Assembly: GCF_022662305.1 (NCBI RefSeq)
Contig: NZ_JAKNQH010000001.1
Coordinates: 992,001-1,056,000, forward strand
Direction: 5' to 3'
Origin: Sphingomonas sp. BAUL-RG-20F-R05-02
GTDB lineage: Bacteria > Pseudomonadota > Alphaproteobacteria > Sphingomonadales > Sphingomonadaceae
DNA: 64,000 nt
The notes below the pieces were generated by a model, which worked only from the letters and a program-made list of their open reading frames with translations, made no database searches and had not been told where the DNA came from. How positions within the stretch are numbered: position 1 is the stretch's first letter; each line of letters opens with the position of its first letter. Positions 28,013 through 37,310 of the stretch are shown here, piece by piece. The position numbers and the translations under genes are program-made.

Positions 28013-29854
28013 GTGACGACCAAAATCACCCGACGCGAAATGATGATGACGTCGTCTGCATTGGGCGCCAGCATAATCTTGCCCAGCGCTGTGGCGGCGG
28101 CGGATGCTTCGCCGCAAGACGCCGCGGCGGCAGCCATGCTGGAGACGATCGTCACGCGTCTGCTGCATGAGTACCCCGAGAACGCGACGCAGTACGGCGT
28201 GGATAGCGGACGCTTCGCCGCTTTGCGCGCGGCGTTGACCAATCGCTCGGCTGCCGCTGAGACGTCACGGGCGCGCTGGGCCGGTCAGACGCTCGCGAAA
28301 CTAAAGAAAGTGGCCCGGGCCGGACTCTCCGCCGACACCGCGATGAACCTCGATGTCGCGCAGGAGGCGTTCACCCTGGCGATTGAAGGCTGGACGTTCC
28401 CGTTCGGCGACATGGCCGCGCTGTCAGGCGGCAACAGCTTTCGCAATACCCCCTACGTCGTCACGCAGCTAAGCGGTGCGTTCGTCGACATACCCGATCT
28501 GATGGACAGCAAGGCAATTGTCGCGACCCCGACCGATGCACAGGCCTATCTTGCCCGCGTCGAAGCCTATGCAGGCGAATTGTCCGCGGAGGCTGATCGG
28601 ATCGACCGCGATCGCGGCCTTGGCATGGTGCCTCCAGATTTCATCCTCGACATCGTGCTGGGTCAGATGGTCCCAGCGGCGTCCGCACCGATCGGCGAAT
28701 GGACGTTGGTCTCCGCGCTGCGGCGCAAGGCGGCGGCGGCAGGTCTTTCCGGACGCTACGGCAACGACGCGGAACGGCTGTGCCGGGACAAGGTCGGTCC
28801 CGCCATAAGCCGCCAGATCGCTGCGCTGAAGGCGGTACGAACGGACGCCGCATCAAGCCCCGGCATCGCGAGCCGCCCTCAGGGCGGGGAGTGGTACCGA
28901 TGGGCGCTGCGCGCGGCAACGACCACGACCTTTTCGCCCGACGAGATCCACACACAGGGTCTCGAGCAGATCGCCAAGATCCAGGCTGAGATGGACATGC
29001 TGCTGAAGGCGCAGGGGCTTACCAAGGGCACGGTGGGTGAACGCATGACGGCGCTCAGCACCCGGCCCGACCTTGTGTTCTCCAATGACGATCACGGACG
29101 CGAACAGCTTTTGGGCTACCTCAATGGCCGCATCGCCGACGTGCGCTCGCGCCTGCCGCGCGCGTTCACCCGTCTGGTGAACGGCAGCCTCGTCATCAAA
29201 CGGGTGCCGCCGTCGATCCAGGACGGCGCGCCGAACGGCTATGCGGCCGCCGGATCGATCGATGGCACACAACCGGGCATCTACTACATCAACCTCAAGA
29301 CCACCGCGACCTGGCCGCGCTATTCGCTTCCGACCTTGTGCTACCACGAGGGCATTCCCGGACACATCTGGCAGGGTGAGTATGCGAACCGCCTGCCCCT
29401 GATCCGAACGCACCTCGCCTTCAACGCCTACTCGGAAGGCTGGGGCTTATACGCCGAACAGCTGGCCGATGAGCTCGGCGTCTATGATCAGGACCCGCTG
29501 GGCCGTCTCGGCTACCTCCAGTCGATGGGCTTCCGCGCCTGCCGTCTCGTGGTCGACACGGGCCTCCATGCCAAGGACTGGACGTTCGATCAGGCGTTGT
29601 CGTGGTTTCATGCCAACACCGGGATGCCGATGGTGCAGTTGCGGAGCGAGGTCCAACGCTACTGCGCAATGCCGGGGCAGGCCTGCGGCTACAAGGTCGG
29701 CCACAACAAGATCAACATGCTGCGCCTGAAGGCTCAGACCGCACTGGGTGCGAGATACGATCTCAAGCGCTTCGACGACGCGGTCGTCGAGACGGGCAAC
29801 GTGCCGCTCAACCTCCTCGAGCGCGCCATCGACGCGTACATCGGGAAGGCGTAA
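28013..29854 (+). CDS. DUF885 family protein, probable secreted metallohydrolase
   Basis: The 613-residue protein starts at GTG 28013, eight bases after a perfect GGAGG, and has a twin-arginine-type leader (TTKITRREMMMTSSALGASI). DUF885 proteins are related to zinc peptidases of the M3/M32 type. The metal-binding HxxxH-type segment YHEGIPGHIWQ and the downstream Glu in NAYSEGWGLYAE are present. The tail segment MPGQACGYKVGHNKINMLR is also conserved. Family members are exported and presumed to cut peptides or modified amino acids; the substrate is unknown. Confidence 0.87.
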   Translation: MTTKITRREMMMTSSALGASIILPSAVAAADASPQDAAAAAMLETIVTRLLHEYPENATQYGVDSGRFAALRAALTNRSAAAETSRARWAGQTLAKLKKVARAGLSADTAMNLDVAQEAFTLAIEGWTFPFGDMAALSGGNSFRNTPYVVTQLSGAFVDIPDLMDSKAIVATPTDAQAYLARVEAYAGELSAEADRIDRDRGLGMVPPDFILDIVLGQMVPAASAPIGEWTLVSALRRKAAAAGLSGRYGNDAERLCRDKVGPAISRQIAALKAVRTDAASSPGIASRPQGGEWYRWALRAATTTTFSPDEIHTQGLEQIAKIQAEMDMLLKAQGLTKGTVGERMTALSTRPDLVFSNDDHGREQLLGYLNGRIADVRSRLPRAFTRLVNGSLVIKRVPPSIQDGAPNGYAAAGSIDGTQPGIYYINLKTTATWPRYSLPTLCYHEGIPGHIWQGEYANRLPLIRTHLAFNAYSEGWGLYAEQLADELGVYDQDPLGRLGYLQSMGFRACRLVVDTGLHAKDWTFDQALSWFHANTGMPMVQLRSEVQRYCAMPGQACGYKVGHNKINMLRLKAQTALGARYDLKRFDDAVVETGNVPLNLLERAIDAYIGKA

Positions 29855-30290
29855 GGGGCTCGCGATTTGGGCCAATAAGAATTCTTAGTTGCAGGCGTCT
29901 CGGCCAATGCTACCCGGCGTTGGGGCCTAGCCAGCCAAACGCCGAGACGATAGCACCGCCGTTCGCCCTTCCATTTGCCGCCGGAGCAGCCGTAAACAAA
30001 CCGGTCGTACGCATCGACTACCGGCTGTGCCGCCCCAATGCCCTGACTGCAGAGCGTCGTGAACCGTTCGGCGCCATCGCAAGCCAGCGGTGCCCAGCTC
30101 CGCTCGGATCGCACGCTCGTGGATCACGCGCGCAGCGGCATGCAGTTGCGAATCGTGCCGCATCCCAACGCTCTCTGATTCAGATGGCCGTGCCTGCCGA
30201 CAGTTCTCCCTCTCATATCACCGTTTAGGAACATTGCAAGAACATACCGGACCTGCCCTGCCCGCCGCATTGAACCGGGGGAGGCACAAG
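29855..30290. other. Probable remnant region
   Basis: The 436 bases have no intact gene. On the - strand around 29930-30115 a frame reads PVVDAYDRFVYGCSGGKWKG, which looks like part of a real protein but has no family I recognise and no sensible start. The stretch lies directly before two broken genes and is probably part of the same decay. Confidence 0.4.
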
Positions 30291-30527
30291 GTGACTGAAC
30301 ACAAGGATGAGCAGACTGCGCCGAGGCGAGCATTCGGGCGATGGCTGCGGACCCAGTGAGATAGAGGTGATTGGGTGGACGGGATCGCGGACGCCGCCCG
30401 CGCCGATCGCACGTTTCCGAAGGATGGCGCGCATGAAGCTGTTCGCGCCCAACTCCGGGGCCAGCAGGCGGACGGTGATGCGTTCGCCGCGGTCGATGAC
30501 GCGGGAAGCGACTGGATGGCGATCTGA
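30291..30527 (+). pseudogene. Small YozE/SAM-like protein gene with an in-frame TGA
   Basis: From GTG 30291 the frame reads MTEHKDEQTAPRRAFGRWLR-TQ and then hits TGA at 30357-30359. It continues in frame as DRGDWVDGIADAARADRTFP, then KDGAHEAVRAQL to TGA 30525. The layout of a tryptophan-rich start, D-x-ADRTFPKDG-type loop and final DWM helix resembles YozE_SAM_like small proteins. A single CGA-to-TGA type change would explain the break. The GTG of the next broken gene follows at once. Confidence 0.6.
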
Positions 30528-30528
30528 C

Positions 30529-30923
30529 GTGGCGCCTGTCGTCACCACCGCGCCCCTCACATGCGTCGTGACACGCGTCCACGATGGTGACGGTCCGCTA
30601 TGGTGCCGGTCCGGCGAGAAAATCCGCATCGCAGGCTTCCAGATGCGGACGTCACGAGTGCGGAGCCCTGCCGACGGCCGGACAACCGACGGGTAAATTA
30701 CACGTGCGGTGATCGCGCGGCGGTGCGATCGCAGGAGATCGTCGCGCGCCTTGTGCTAAGAAAGCGTCTTATTTGCCTGCCGAAGGGGACGAGCCACCAG
30801 AGCGCCGTCGCCCGGTGCACGCTTCCGGACGGTCGATCCCTGTCGTGCACGGCGATAGCCGCCGGCGCCGCCGTGCGATGGGATCGATATTGGCGGTGCT
30901 ATGGCATGGGGGAATGCCGTTGA
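30529..30923 (+). pseudogene. Thermonuclease (SNase-like) gene with a frameshift
   Basis: Frame 1 from GTG 30529 gives LTCVVTRVHDGDGPLWCRSG and EKIRIAGFQ, the conserved start of an SNase/thermonuclease domain. Near 30640 the match moves to another frame, which gives DADVTSAEPCRR, later ARCTLPDGRSLSCTAIAAGA and ends AVRWDRYWRCYGMGECR at 30923. Together they cover a whole small extracellular-type nuclease domain, so one or two bases were lost or gained in the middle. The gene directly follows a broken YozE-like gene. Confidence 0.75.
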
Positions 30924-31044
30924 GCCGTTCGGCACGACGCTCGCGCCGTTGAGGAGACAACGTAGCAGACGGAAAGATCGTGCCGGTAGAAGAGGATGGA
31001 AACAATCCGGCGACAAGCTGTTCCGCGCCGAACCAACAGGAGAA

Positions 31045-31233
31045 ATGATCCTGAATTTGAAGGGCTTATCGCCATCCGTGAGCGCACTCGTTGAAAGCGT
31101 GCGCGATGCCGCCATCGAGGAGGGTTTCGACATCACCGACATCGATGAGGACGGCGACACGGTCGCGCTGACCTTCACGCGAGAAACAGATGTATCCGGC
31201 GATCACGAGAATGACGAGGACGAAGAGGAATAG
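31045..31233 (+). CDS. Small acidic protein of unknown function
   Basis: ATG 31045 is preceded by ACAGGAGAA, a good ribosome binding site. It opens 62 residues that begin MILNLKGLSPSVSALVESVR and end in a strongly acidic tail (NDEDEEE). The first half looks like a helix-strand unit. I recognise no family. The frame is open further upstream but that part is not protein-like. It is the last small gene before the receptor locus. Confidence 0.5.
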   Translation: MILNLKGLSPSVSALVESVRDAAIEEGFDITDIDEDGDTVALTFTRETDVSGDHENDEDEEE

Positions 31234-31647
31234 TCGTGGCGCCGGACGAAAATAGGCGTGCCACGGCAACGCTCCTTATTGGCGTGGGCGTGCCGCTCCT
31301 GACCGCGTGGCGCGCGGTCAGCTGCGGGCCGCCCACGGAGGACGAGGTCGTGGTCGTCGCCGGAGGCAAGGGTCGGTCGGATACTGGCAGGTTCGGTATG
31401 GCTACACTCTTGATTTAAGGGGGGGGCGCAAACGCTCATACCGGGTCGCTCAGGCTGGCGATCAAGACCTTAGTAGCGGCCATTCGCTAAGCGCGATTTC
31501 CGGCAGAAGGTGCGTGCAATAACCTCCGGAAACAAAAAGTCATAAAGCACTAGCTAGGTTCATATATATCTTATAAATACGCCCAATACCGATCGTAAGG
31601 CCGGAAAAATCACACGTGCTCGCAAGGCACGGAGTTGGGAGGATCAC
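31234..31647. other. Leader and promoter region of the TonB receptor gene
   Basis: This roughly 400-base region becomes AT-rich towards its end and holds the candidate operator at 31561-31578. A 60-residue frame from GTG 31236 is possible but unconvincing. No structured RNA was recognised. Confidence 0.5.
31561..31578 (+). promoter_or_regulatory. AT-rich operator-like motif, copy 1 (receptor promoter)
   Basis: CATATATATCTTATAAAT lies 70 bases before the receptor start. The same motif, in the opposite orientation and with 16 of 18 matches, lies in the divergent promoter at 38240-38257. The FadR-type regulator of the locus is a good candidate to bind both. This is inference from shared sequence and position. 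Confidence 0.5.
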
Positions 31648-34428
31648 ATGATGGCGAAAAACCTTTTACTCTGCTCGGCGTCTGCAGTGGCGATGTTTTT
31701 GGGCGGTTCCCCGGCGCAGGCACAGCAAGCCCCTCCGGCAGGAGCAGGCGACACCGTCGGCGCCGGCACCATCGCCGATCAGGGGGCTACAGGCGAGGAT
31801 GCGCCGACGCAGGATATCATCGTCACCGGCATCCGCAGTAGCCTCAAGGCCGCGCAGGACATCAAGCGCAACTCGGACCAGATCGTCGATGCGATCGTCG
31901 CGCAGGATATCGGCAAATTTCCCGATCCAACTGTCGCCTCCGCGCTGCAGCGCGTGCCTGGCGTGCAGGTCGTGGTCGGTGATAACAACGAGATCGCCAA
32001 TCCATTGGTGCGCGGTCTCGGCGACATTCTCACCACCTTGAACGGGCGCGAGGTGTTCACCGGCGACGGTCGCGGCTTCTCGTTCCAGGATATACCGGCC
32101 GAGGCGCTTGCCGGTGCGCAGGTTTACAAGAACAACAGCGCGAACATGATCGAGGGCGGCGTCGCCGGCGTCATCAACATGGATCTGCACCGCCCGTTCG
32201 ACTTCAAGGGCTTCGTGCTGGCGGGATCGGTCCGCAACACGCTGTCGACCAACCTCAACAAGTCCTACCCGGCGGCCAGCCTGCTGCTGTCGGATCGCTT
32301 CGACACCGGCATTGGTGAAATCGGCGTGCTGTTAAGCGGATCATACGCTCGCAACGATTTCGATCGCCCGGTGGCCTTCGATGATCTGATGCGCTCGGGT
32401 AATCATGGGCCAGGTGGCACGACCGGCGGCGCGGCGGGTGGCTTCCTGCCAACCGGCGTTGGTGGCCTTAACCAGTTCGGCACCTATTCCCGCCCGCAGA
32501 TCAACGGCTCGATCCAGTGGCAGGCGTCGCCCGACCTTCAGGTCTATGCGGACGGACTGTGGGCGGGGTATCGCAACACCTCGTCCACCGCGTTCCTCAT
32601 AAACGATGCATTCTCCGGCAGCTCACTGACGAACGTGCAGAAAGACGGCAATTGTAACACGTATAACGTCAACCCCGCCGGCTTCAATCCGTCTGGAGCC
32701 GACCCGTCGCAGGTGGAGCGACTCTGCAACGTCACTTCGTACACGGCTAACAACGGCAACGGCTTCACCAGCAACCAGGCGCACAAACAAAGCACCGACG
32801 ATTACATCTTCGGCGGGGGTGTGAAATACGATCATGGCCCGCTGCACCTCAACCTTGACGGGTCGTATGAAAAGTCGACCTACAACAGCAAGACCTTCAT
32901 CATCGACATCGGCAAGCGTCTGTCGCAGGTCAACATCACCACCAACGATGGCGGCGGGGTAAACTTCACCGCTCCGGGGAACGAGCTCAGCCAGCCGGGC
33001 GGCTTCTTCTTCACCAACGGCCTTGACGACGATCGTCTCAAGTCGACCGGCACGCTCGCCGCTATCAAGCTCGACGGGCAGTATGATGTCGGCGGCTTCC
33101 TCAAGCAGATTCAGTTCGGCGCGCGCGCGGCGAGCCGTATTGGCCAGTATCAAGAAATCGTTGTTAATCCGGGCGCGCCGGGCGGTGCCTATGCCACTTC
33201 GATTGACGGCCAAGGCTTGCCCGCCAACTTCCTCCAGCCGGTGCCGGGTGTGCCGCGCATCTATGGCGGCACGCCTTGGCTCCAGCCGGGCACCGACGTA
33301 CTGCTGAACGAAGCCGTTGAGGATCAACTGCGCACCATCTTCAAGGTGCCGACCGGCGACCAACCCTATGATCCGGCGCGCAGCTTCCGCGCGCGCGAGC
33401 GGACCTATGCCGGCTACGTGCAGGGCAAGTATGAGATACCGTTCGGCGGCGCGATCGCGCTCGACGGTCTGGTCGGCGTGCGCGTGACCCGCACCGAGCG
33501 CACCATCGCCGGCACGGGCACGGTGAACAATCCAGACAATACGACCACGCTGGTGCCGGTCGCACGCGATACAAGCGACACCGACGTGCTGCCCAACGCC
33601 AGCGCCCGTCTGAAGCTGGGCGGCGGCCTGCAACTGCGCGCCAGCTATGCCAAGACGCTGTCGCGCCCCGATTTCGGTTCGCTTAATCCGGGGCTGAACT
33701 ATGCGGTATCGACCAACGCCAACATTCAGAACGGCGGATCGCAGGGCAATCCCAACCTGAAACCGCAGAAGGCTGACGAATTCGACGCGATCGGCGAATT
33801 TTATTTCGGCAAGTCGAACACGATCTCGGTCGGAGTGTACCAGAAGAACATCTCCGATCGCGTCGTTACTGAAGGCGTTCTCACCCCGATCGGCGGTATC
33901 AACTATCTTATCCAGACGCCGCGTAACCTCGGCAAGGCGCGACTGCGGGGGATCGAGGCTTCGGCGCAATATTTCTTTGATTTCCTGCCCGGGCCGCTGG
34001 CGGGCTTCGGCGTCTATGGCAACTACACGCTTGCTGACAGCAAGGTAACGAGCGCGGGCGATCCGCTGTTTGGTTATCAGCTTCTCGGCGTGTCGAAGTA
34101 CAACTACAACGCTGGGCTAATCTACGAGAAATATGGCATCTCGGGCCGCCTGGTCTATACGCATCGCTCGCATTACTTCGACGGTGATAACACGACGTCG
34201 GTCAACCTCCGTCCGACCGACCAGGCGGTGTTCCTGAACGGGGTGCGTCCAAACGGCCGGCTCGACTTCAGCCTCAACTACGACGTCAACGCGCATCTCA
34301 CGCTCACCGCCGATGGCACGAACGTCACGCGCTCCACCTACCGAAGCTATTATTTCTACGGGCTCAACCCGCACGATATCCGCTTCGACGATACGAGCTA
34401 CTCGATCGGTGCGCGCATCCGCTTCTGA
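31648..34428 (+). CDS. TonB-dependent outer-membrane receptor (carbohydrate type)
   Basis: The 926-residue protein has a signal peptide ending near SPAQA. Its plug domain (about residues 50-190) reads QDIIVTGIRSSLKAAQDIKR and then DIGKFPDPTVASALQRVPGV, typical of the large sugar receptors of Caulobacter and sphingomonads. A 22-strand barrel ends in SYSIGARIRF with a terminal Phe. AGTTGGGAGGATCAC provides a strong ribosome binding site. It probably imports arabinan or arabinogalactan oligosaccharides, judged from the two GH43 genes behind it. No periplasmic-membrane transporter gene is in the locus. Confidence 0.95.
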   Translation: MMAKNLLLCSASAVAMFLGGSPAQAQQAPPAGAGDTVGAGTIADQGATGEDAPTQDIIVTGIRSSLKAAQDIKRNSDQIVDAIVAQDIGKFPDPTVASALQRVPGVQVVVGDNNEIANPLVRGLGDILTTLNGREVFTGDGRGFSFQDIPAEALAGAQVYKNNSANMIEGGVAGVINMDLHRPFDFKGFVLAGSVRNTLSTNLNKSYPAASLLLSDRFDTGIGEIGVLLSGSYARNDFDRPVAFDDLMRSGNHGPGGTTGGAAGGFLPTGVGGLNQFGTYSRPQINGSIQWQASPDLQVYADGLWAGYRNTSSTAFLINDAFSGSSLTNVQKDGNCNTYNVNPAGFNPSGADPSQVERLCNVTSYTANNGNGFTSNQAHKQSTDDYIFGGGVKYDHGPLHLNLDGSYEKSTYNSKTFIIDIGKRLSQVNITTNDGGGVNFTAPGNELSQPGGFFFTNGLDDDRLKSTGTLAAIKLDGQYDVGGFLKQIQFGARAASRIGQYQEIVVNPGAPGGAYATSIDGQGLPANFLQPVPGVPRIYGGTPWLQPGTDVLLNEAVEDQLRTIFKVPTGDQPYDPARSFRARERTYAGYVQGKYEIPFGGAIALDGLVGVRVTRTERTIAGTGTVNNPDNTTTLVPVARDTSDTDVLPNASARLKLGGGLQLRASYAKTLSRPDFGSLNPGLNYAVSTNANIQNGGSQGNPNLKPQKADEFDAIGEFYFGKSNTISVGVYQKNISDRVVTEGVLTPIGGINYLIQTPRNLGKARLRGIEASAQYFFDFLPGPLAGFGVYGNYTLADSKVTSAGDPLFGYQLLGVSKYNYNAGLIYEKYGISGRLVYTHRSHYFDGDNTTSVNLRPTDQAVFLNGVRPNGRLDFSLNYDVNAHLTLTADGTNVTRSTYRSYYFYGLNPHDIRFDDTSYSIGARIRF

Positions 34429-34438
34429 TCTCCTTCCT

Positions 34439-34461
34439 GGCCGGGGCCGTGTGTCCCGGCC
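34439..34461 (+). terminator. Hairpin between receptor and GH43 genes
   Basis: GGCCGGG (34439-34445) and CCCGGCC (34455-34461) form a perfect 7-bp stem with a 9-base loop, followed by TTCTTAT. It lies 11 bases after the receptor stop. It may end some transcripts and reduce expression of the downstream enzymes relative to the receptor. Confidence 0.55.
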
Positions 34462-34482
34462 TTCTTATAGCGGGGGGCGCAT

Positions 34483-35457
34483 ATGCGGCTTTCGATCCTG
34501 ATCGCGGCGGCGGCCGCGCTCGCCGGGGCGGCACCGGCCAGTCACAATCCTGTCTTCGCGGGTGCCGACCCCGACATGGTTGCGCTGTGTGGGCGCTGGT
34601 GGATCTATCCAACCGACGGCACCGCCAAACGGTTCTACGCATACCAGTCGCCCGACCTGCAACACTGGACGCGCTCCGCGCCGCTGCTCGACATGGCCGA
34701 TGTCGCGTGGATCGGTGCGGACGGCGTGCACGACCACGGACTGTGGGCGCCAAGCCTGACCGCCGCCAACGGGCGCTATTACCTTTATTATGCGGTCGGC
34801 CCGCAGAACCCGACACCGAGTCTGCTCGGCGTCGCGGTGGCGGATAGCCCCGACGGCCCGTTCCTGGACAGCGGCAAACCGCTGCTGACTGGCGGCAACG
34901 GCTTCGAGGCAATCGATCCGATGGTGTTCGTCGATCCCGCGAGCGGCAAAGCCTATCTTTATGCAGGCGGCAGCGCAGGCGCGACGCTGCGCATGTTCGA
35001 GCTGGAGCCCAACATGACCGAGATCGCGCGCGAGATCCCCATCGAGACGCCGCCGAATTTCACCGAAGGCGCGTTCCTGCACGTCCGGCGCGGCATCTAT
35101 TATCTGTCGTACAGCCACGGCCATTATAACAGGCCTGACTATTCGGTGCACTACGCGACCGCGCCGCACGCCACCGGGCCGTGGACCTATCGCGGCGAAA
35201 TCCTCCATTCGGATGCGACGCATCAGGGGCCGGGCCATCACGCCTTTGCGCAGAACCCGGCGACCGGCCAGTGGTTCATCGCCTATCACCGCTGGGAGCG
35301 CGGCCCCGGCCCGGGCCCGTATCGCGGCGCGCGTCAGATCGCGATCGATGCGATCCGCTATGCGGCCGACGGCCGCATCCTGCCGGTGCGGATGACCGAT
35401 ACGCCTCCGCCCGCCTCGCCGCTGCCCGCCTCTTCCTGCCGAAAGGATCGCCCATGA
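34483..35457 (+). CDS. GH43-family glycoside hydrolase, secreted
   Basis: The 324-residue protein has a short signal peptide (about 18 residues) and a five-bladed GH43 propeller. The likely catalytic residues are the Asp in GADPDMVAL (base), the Asp in FEAIDPMVFVD (pKa modulator) and the Glu in NFTEGAFLHVRRG (acid). GH43 enzymes act on arabinose- or xylose-containing polymers. Its stop overlaps the ATG of the next GH43 gene (ATGA), so both are co-translated. Confidence 0.88.
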   Translation: MRLSILIAAAAALAGAAPASHNPVFAGADPDMVALCGRWWIYPTDGTAKRFYAYQSPDLQHWTRSAPLLDMADVAWIGADGVHDHGLWAPSLTAANGRYYLYYAVGPQNPTPSLLGVAVADSPDGPFLDSGKPLLTGGNGFEAIDPMVFVDPASGKAYLYAGGSAGATLRMFELEPNMTEIAREIPIETPPNFTEGAFLHVRRGIYYLSYSHGHYNRPDYSVHYATAPHATGPWTYRGEILHSDATHQGPGHHAFAQNPATGQWFIAYHRWERGPGPGPYRGARQIAIDAIRYAADGRILPVRMTDTPPPASPLPASSCRKDRP

Positions 35458-36497
35458 TTTCGTCCAGCCGTCGCGCCCTGTTGAAGGGTGCGCTCTCGGT
35501 CTCCGCGGGCGCGGCGCTGCTGCCGCCTGCCGCCATCGCCGGTGCGGCGCCCGACACGCTCAACGCGCATCTGTCGGGCTATCTTACCGGGCTGCATGAT
35601 CCGGTCATCATCCGTGAGGGCGACACCTATCACGTGTTCGGCTCGGGTGGGTGGCAGGGCCATCCGGGGCCGAGCTGGCGCACGTCGAAGGATCTGCGCG
35701 TGTGGACCGACAATGGCTCGCCGTTCGACATTCCTGCCTGGGCGCACGCCGCCATCCCCAAGGCGACAAGCATATGGGCGCCCGACATCCACTTCGTCGA
35801 CGGGGTGTTCCGGCTGTATTATTCGGTCTCGACCGGGGGCAGCATGCGCTCGGTCACCGGCTTCGCGACCAATCCGACGCTCGACCGCACTGCACCCCTT
35901 TACAAATGGACCGACCACGGGCTGGTAATCGAGACGCACCCCGGCGACGGCTTCAACGCGATTGATTCGAACTTCTTCCGCGACGAGGGCGGCAACGACT
36001 GGCTCGAGTTCGGCAGCTATTGGGGCGGGCTGAAGCTGATCCGGCTCGACCGCAAGACCGGCAAGCGCGCAGCCGGCGACACGCAAATCCGCTCGCTCGC
36101 CTATCGCCCGGCCCCGGAGGGCGCGGACAACCCGATCGAGGGCGGCTTCCTGTTCCGCCACGGCGGCTATTACTACCTGTTCGCGAGCTTCGATTTCTGC
36201 TGCCGAAAGCTCGCCTCCAACTATTTCGTCGCGTGCGGGCGTTCCAAGTCGGTTACCGGCCCCTATGTCGATCGCGCGGGCAAGCCGATGATGGAAGGCG
36301 CGGCCAAGACCGTGCTGATCGAGCAGCCGTGGGGCAGCACGCGCTGGCGCGGACCCGGCCATTGCGGGCTGATGCACGACGGCGCGCGCGACCTGATCGT
36401 CTATCACGCTTATGATGCCGAGCATGACGCCGCGCCGACGCTGCGCCTGGCCGAGCTGCGCTGGGACGCCGAGGGCTGGCCGATCGCGCTAAGCTGA
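35454..36497 (+). CDS. GH43 enzyme, arabinan endo-1,5-alpha-L-arabinosidase type
   Basis: The 347-residue protein has a twin-arginine-like leader (MISSSRRALLKGALSVSAG) and a full GH43 propeller of the endo-arabinanase type. Catalytic residues are the Asp in GLHDPVIIREGDTY, the Asp in NAIDSNFFRDEG and the Glu in NPIEGGFLFRHGGYYYLFAS. Segments SIWAPDIHFVDGVFRLYYSV and RGPGHCGLM are typical. It would cut the arabinan backbone of pectin. It starts within the stop of the first GH43 gene and its last 9 bases overlap the convergent SGNH gene. Confidence 0.9.
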   Translation: MISSSRRALLKGALSVSAGAALLPPAAIAGAAPDTLNAHLSGYLTGLHDPVIIREGDTYHVFGSGGWQGHPGPSWRTSKDLRVWTDNGSPFDIPAWAHAAIPKATSIWAPDIHFVDGVFRLYYSVSTGGSMRSVTGFATNPTLDRTAPLYKWTDHGLVIETHPGDGFNAIDSNFFRDEGGNDWLEFGSYWGGLKLIRLDRKTGKRAAGDTQIRSLAYRPAPEGADNPIEGGFLFRHGGYYYLFASFDFCCRKLASNYFVACGRSKSVTGPYVDRAGKPMMEGAAKTVLIEQPWGSTRWRGPGHCGLMHDGARDLIVYHAYDAEHDAAPTLRLAELRWDAEGWPIALS

Positions 36498-37295
36498 GCG
36501 CGCGGCGAGCAGCGCCTCGACCGCCTGCGCGGTCGCCGCTGCACCCGCCGCATCGGGATGGAACGCCGCGCCGGTGGCGGGATGCGCGCCGTTGGTCCAC
36601 GGCACGGCGCTGCACGCGTCGTGATCCTGCGACGCGGCGGCCATGTCCACCACCGCCGCGCCCGCCGCACGCGCCGTCTCGCGCGTGACCACCGCGAGCC
36701 GATCCGCCACCGCGCGCAGCGTCGCGACCTGCGCAGGCGTCAGGCCGAGCGCGTCGCAGCTTCCCTGCCGTGGCAGCACGGCCGGATAGGTGACGATCAC
36801 GATCCGCGCGTGCGGCGCGCGCGAGCGGATCTGCGCGAACATCGTCTGCAACCGCTTGCGCAAGGTATCGAACGGCCGCAACCCGGCCGGGCGAAGCATT
36901 GCGCCGGGATCGTGCGTCGCGGCGGTGTGGATCATGTCGCCGACATAGTCGACATCGTTGCCGCCGGCGGTGATGGTGACGAGCGTCGCATCGCCGCGGA
37001 CCGCCGCGATCTGCGGCGGGAGGCCGCCCTGCCCGGTCGCAACGATCTGCTCGACGGTGGCGCCGCCGCACGAGGCGTCGAGCAGCCGCAGCCGCAGGTC
37101 GCGCGCAACGCGCTGCGGATAGCCAAGCGCGGTCCGCCCGCAGATCGCGGGCGCATCCGCCAGCACCGGCCCGAGCCCGACACCGGCGGCATAGGAGCTG
37201 CCGAGCGCGACATAGCTGCCCATCGGTTCGGGTGCGGCGGTGGCCGCGCTCGCGCCGATCATGGCGAGGGCGGCAAGTCCGGTGCGCATCGTCAT
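36489..37295 (-). CDS. SGNH/GDSL hydrolase, secreted
   Basis: The 268-residue protein has a signal peptide (about 20 residues) and the SGNH blocks. They are Block I ALGSSYAAGVGLG (Ser nucleophile), Gly in block II, Block III ITAGGNDVDYV (Asn) and Block V with His in TNGAHPATGAAFHPDA. Several cysteines resemble the disulfide-linked secreted esterases of the SEST-like group. It probably removes acyl groups from polysaccharide or glycolipid. It faces the two GH43 genes and shares the region with the sugar dehydrogenase on the same strand. Confidence 0.85.
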   Translation of the reverse strand: MTMRTGLAALAMIGASAATAAPEPMGSYVALGSSYAAGVGLGPVLADAPAICGRTALGYPQRVARDLRLRLLDASCGGATVEQIVATGQGGLPPQIAAVRGDATLVTITAGGNDVDYVGDMIHTAATHDPGAMLRPAGLRPFDTLRKRLQTMFAQIRSRAPHARIVIVTYPAVLPRQGSCDALGLTPAQVATLRAVADRLAVVTRETARAAGAAVVDMAAASQDHDACSAVPWTNGAHPATGAAFHPDAAGAAATAQAVEALLAARSA

Positions 37296-37310
37296 CGCTG
37301 TCGTCTCCGC

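Noticed and set aside
24427..30923. Stop-codon readthrough or selenocysteine use to explain the interrupted genes
   Set aside because: All three stop codons are involved, one gene has a frameshift and another also lacks its N-terminus, so decay is simpler.
31236..31418. 60-residue frame after the small acidic gene
   Set aside because: No ribosome binding site or protein-like pattern, although a short hydrophobic stretch is present.
32623..33969. A 448-residue - strand frame inside the TonB receptor gene
   Set aside because: Antisense shadow of a receptor gene with full plug and barrel.
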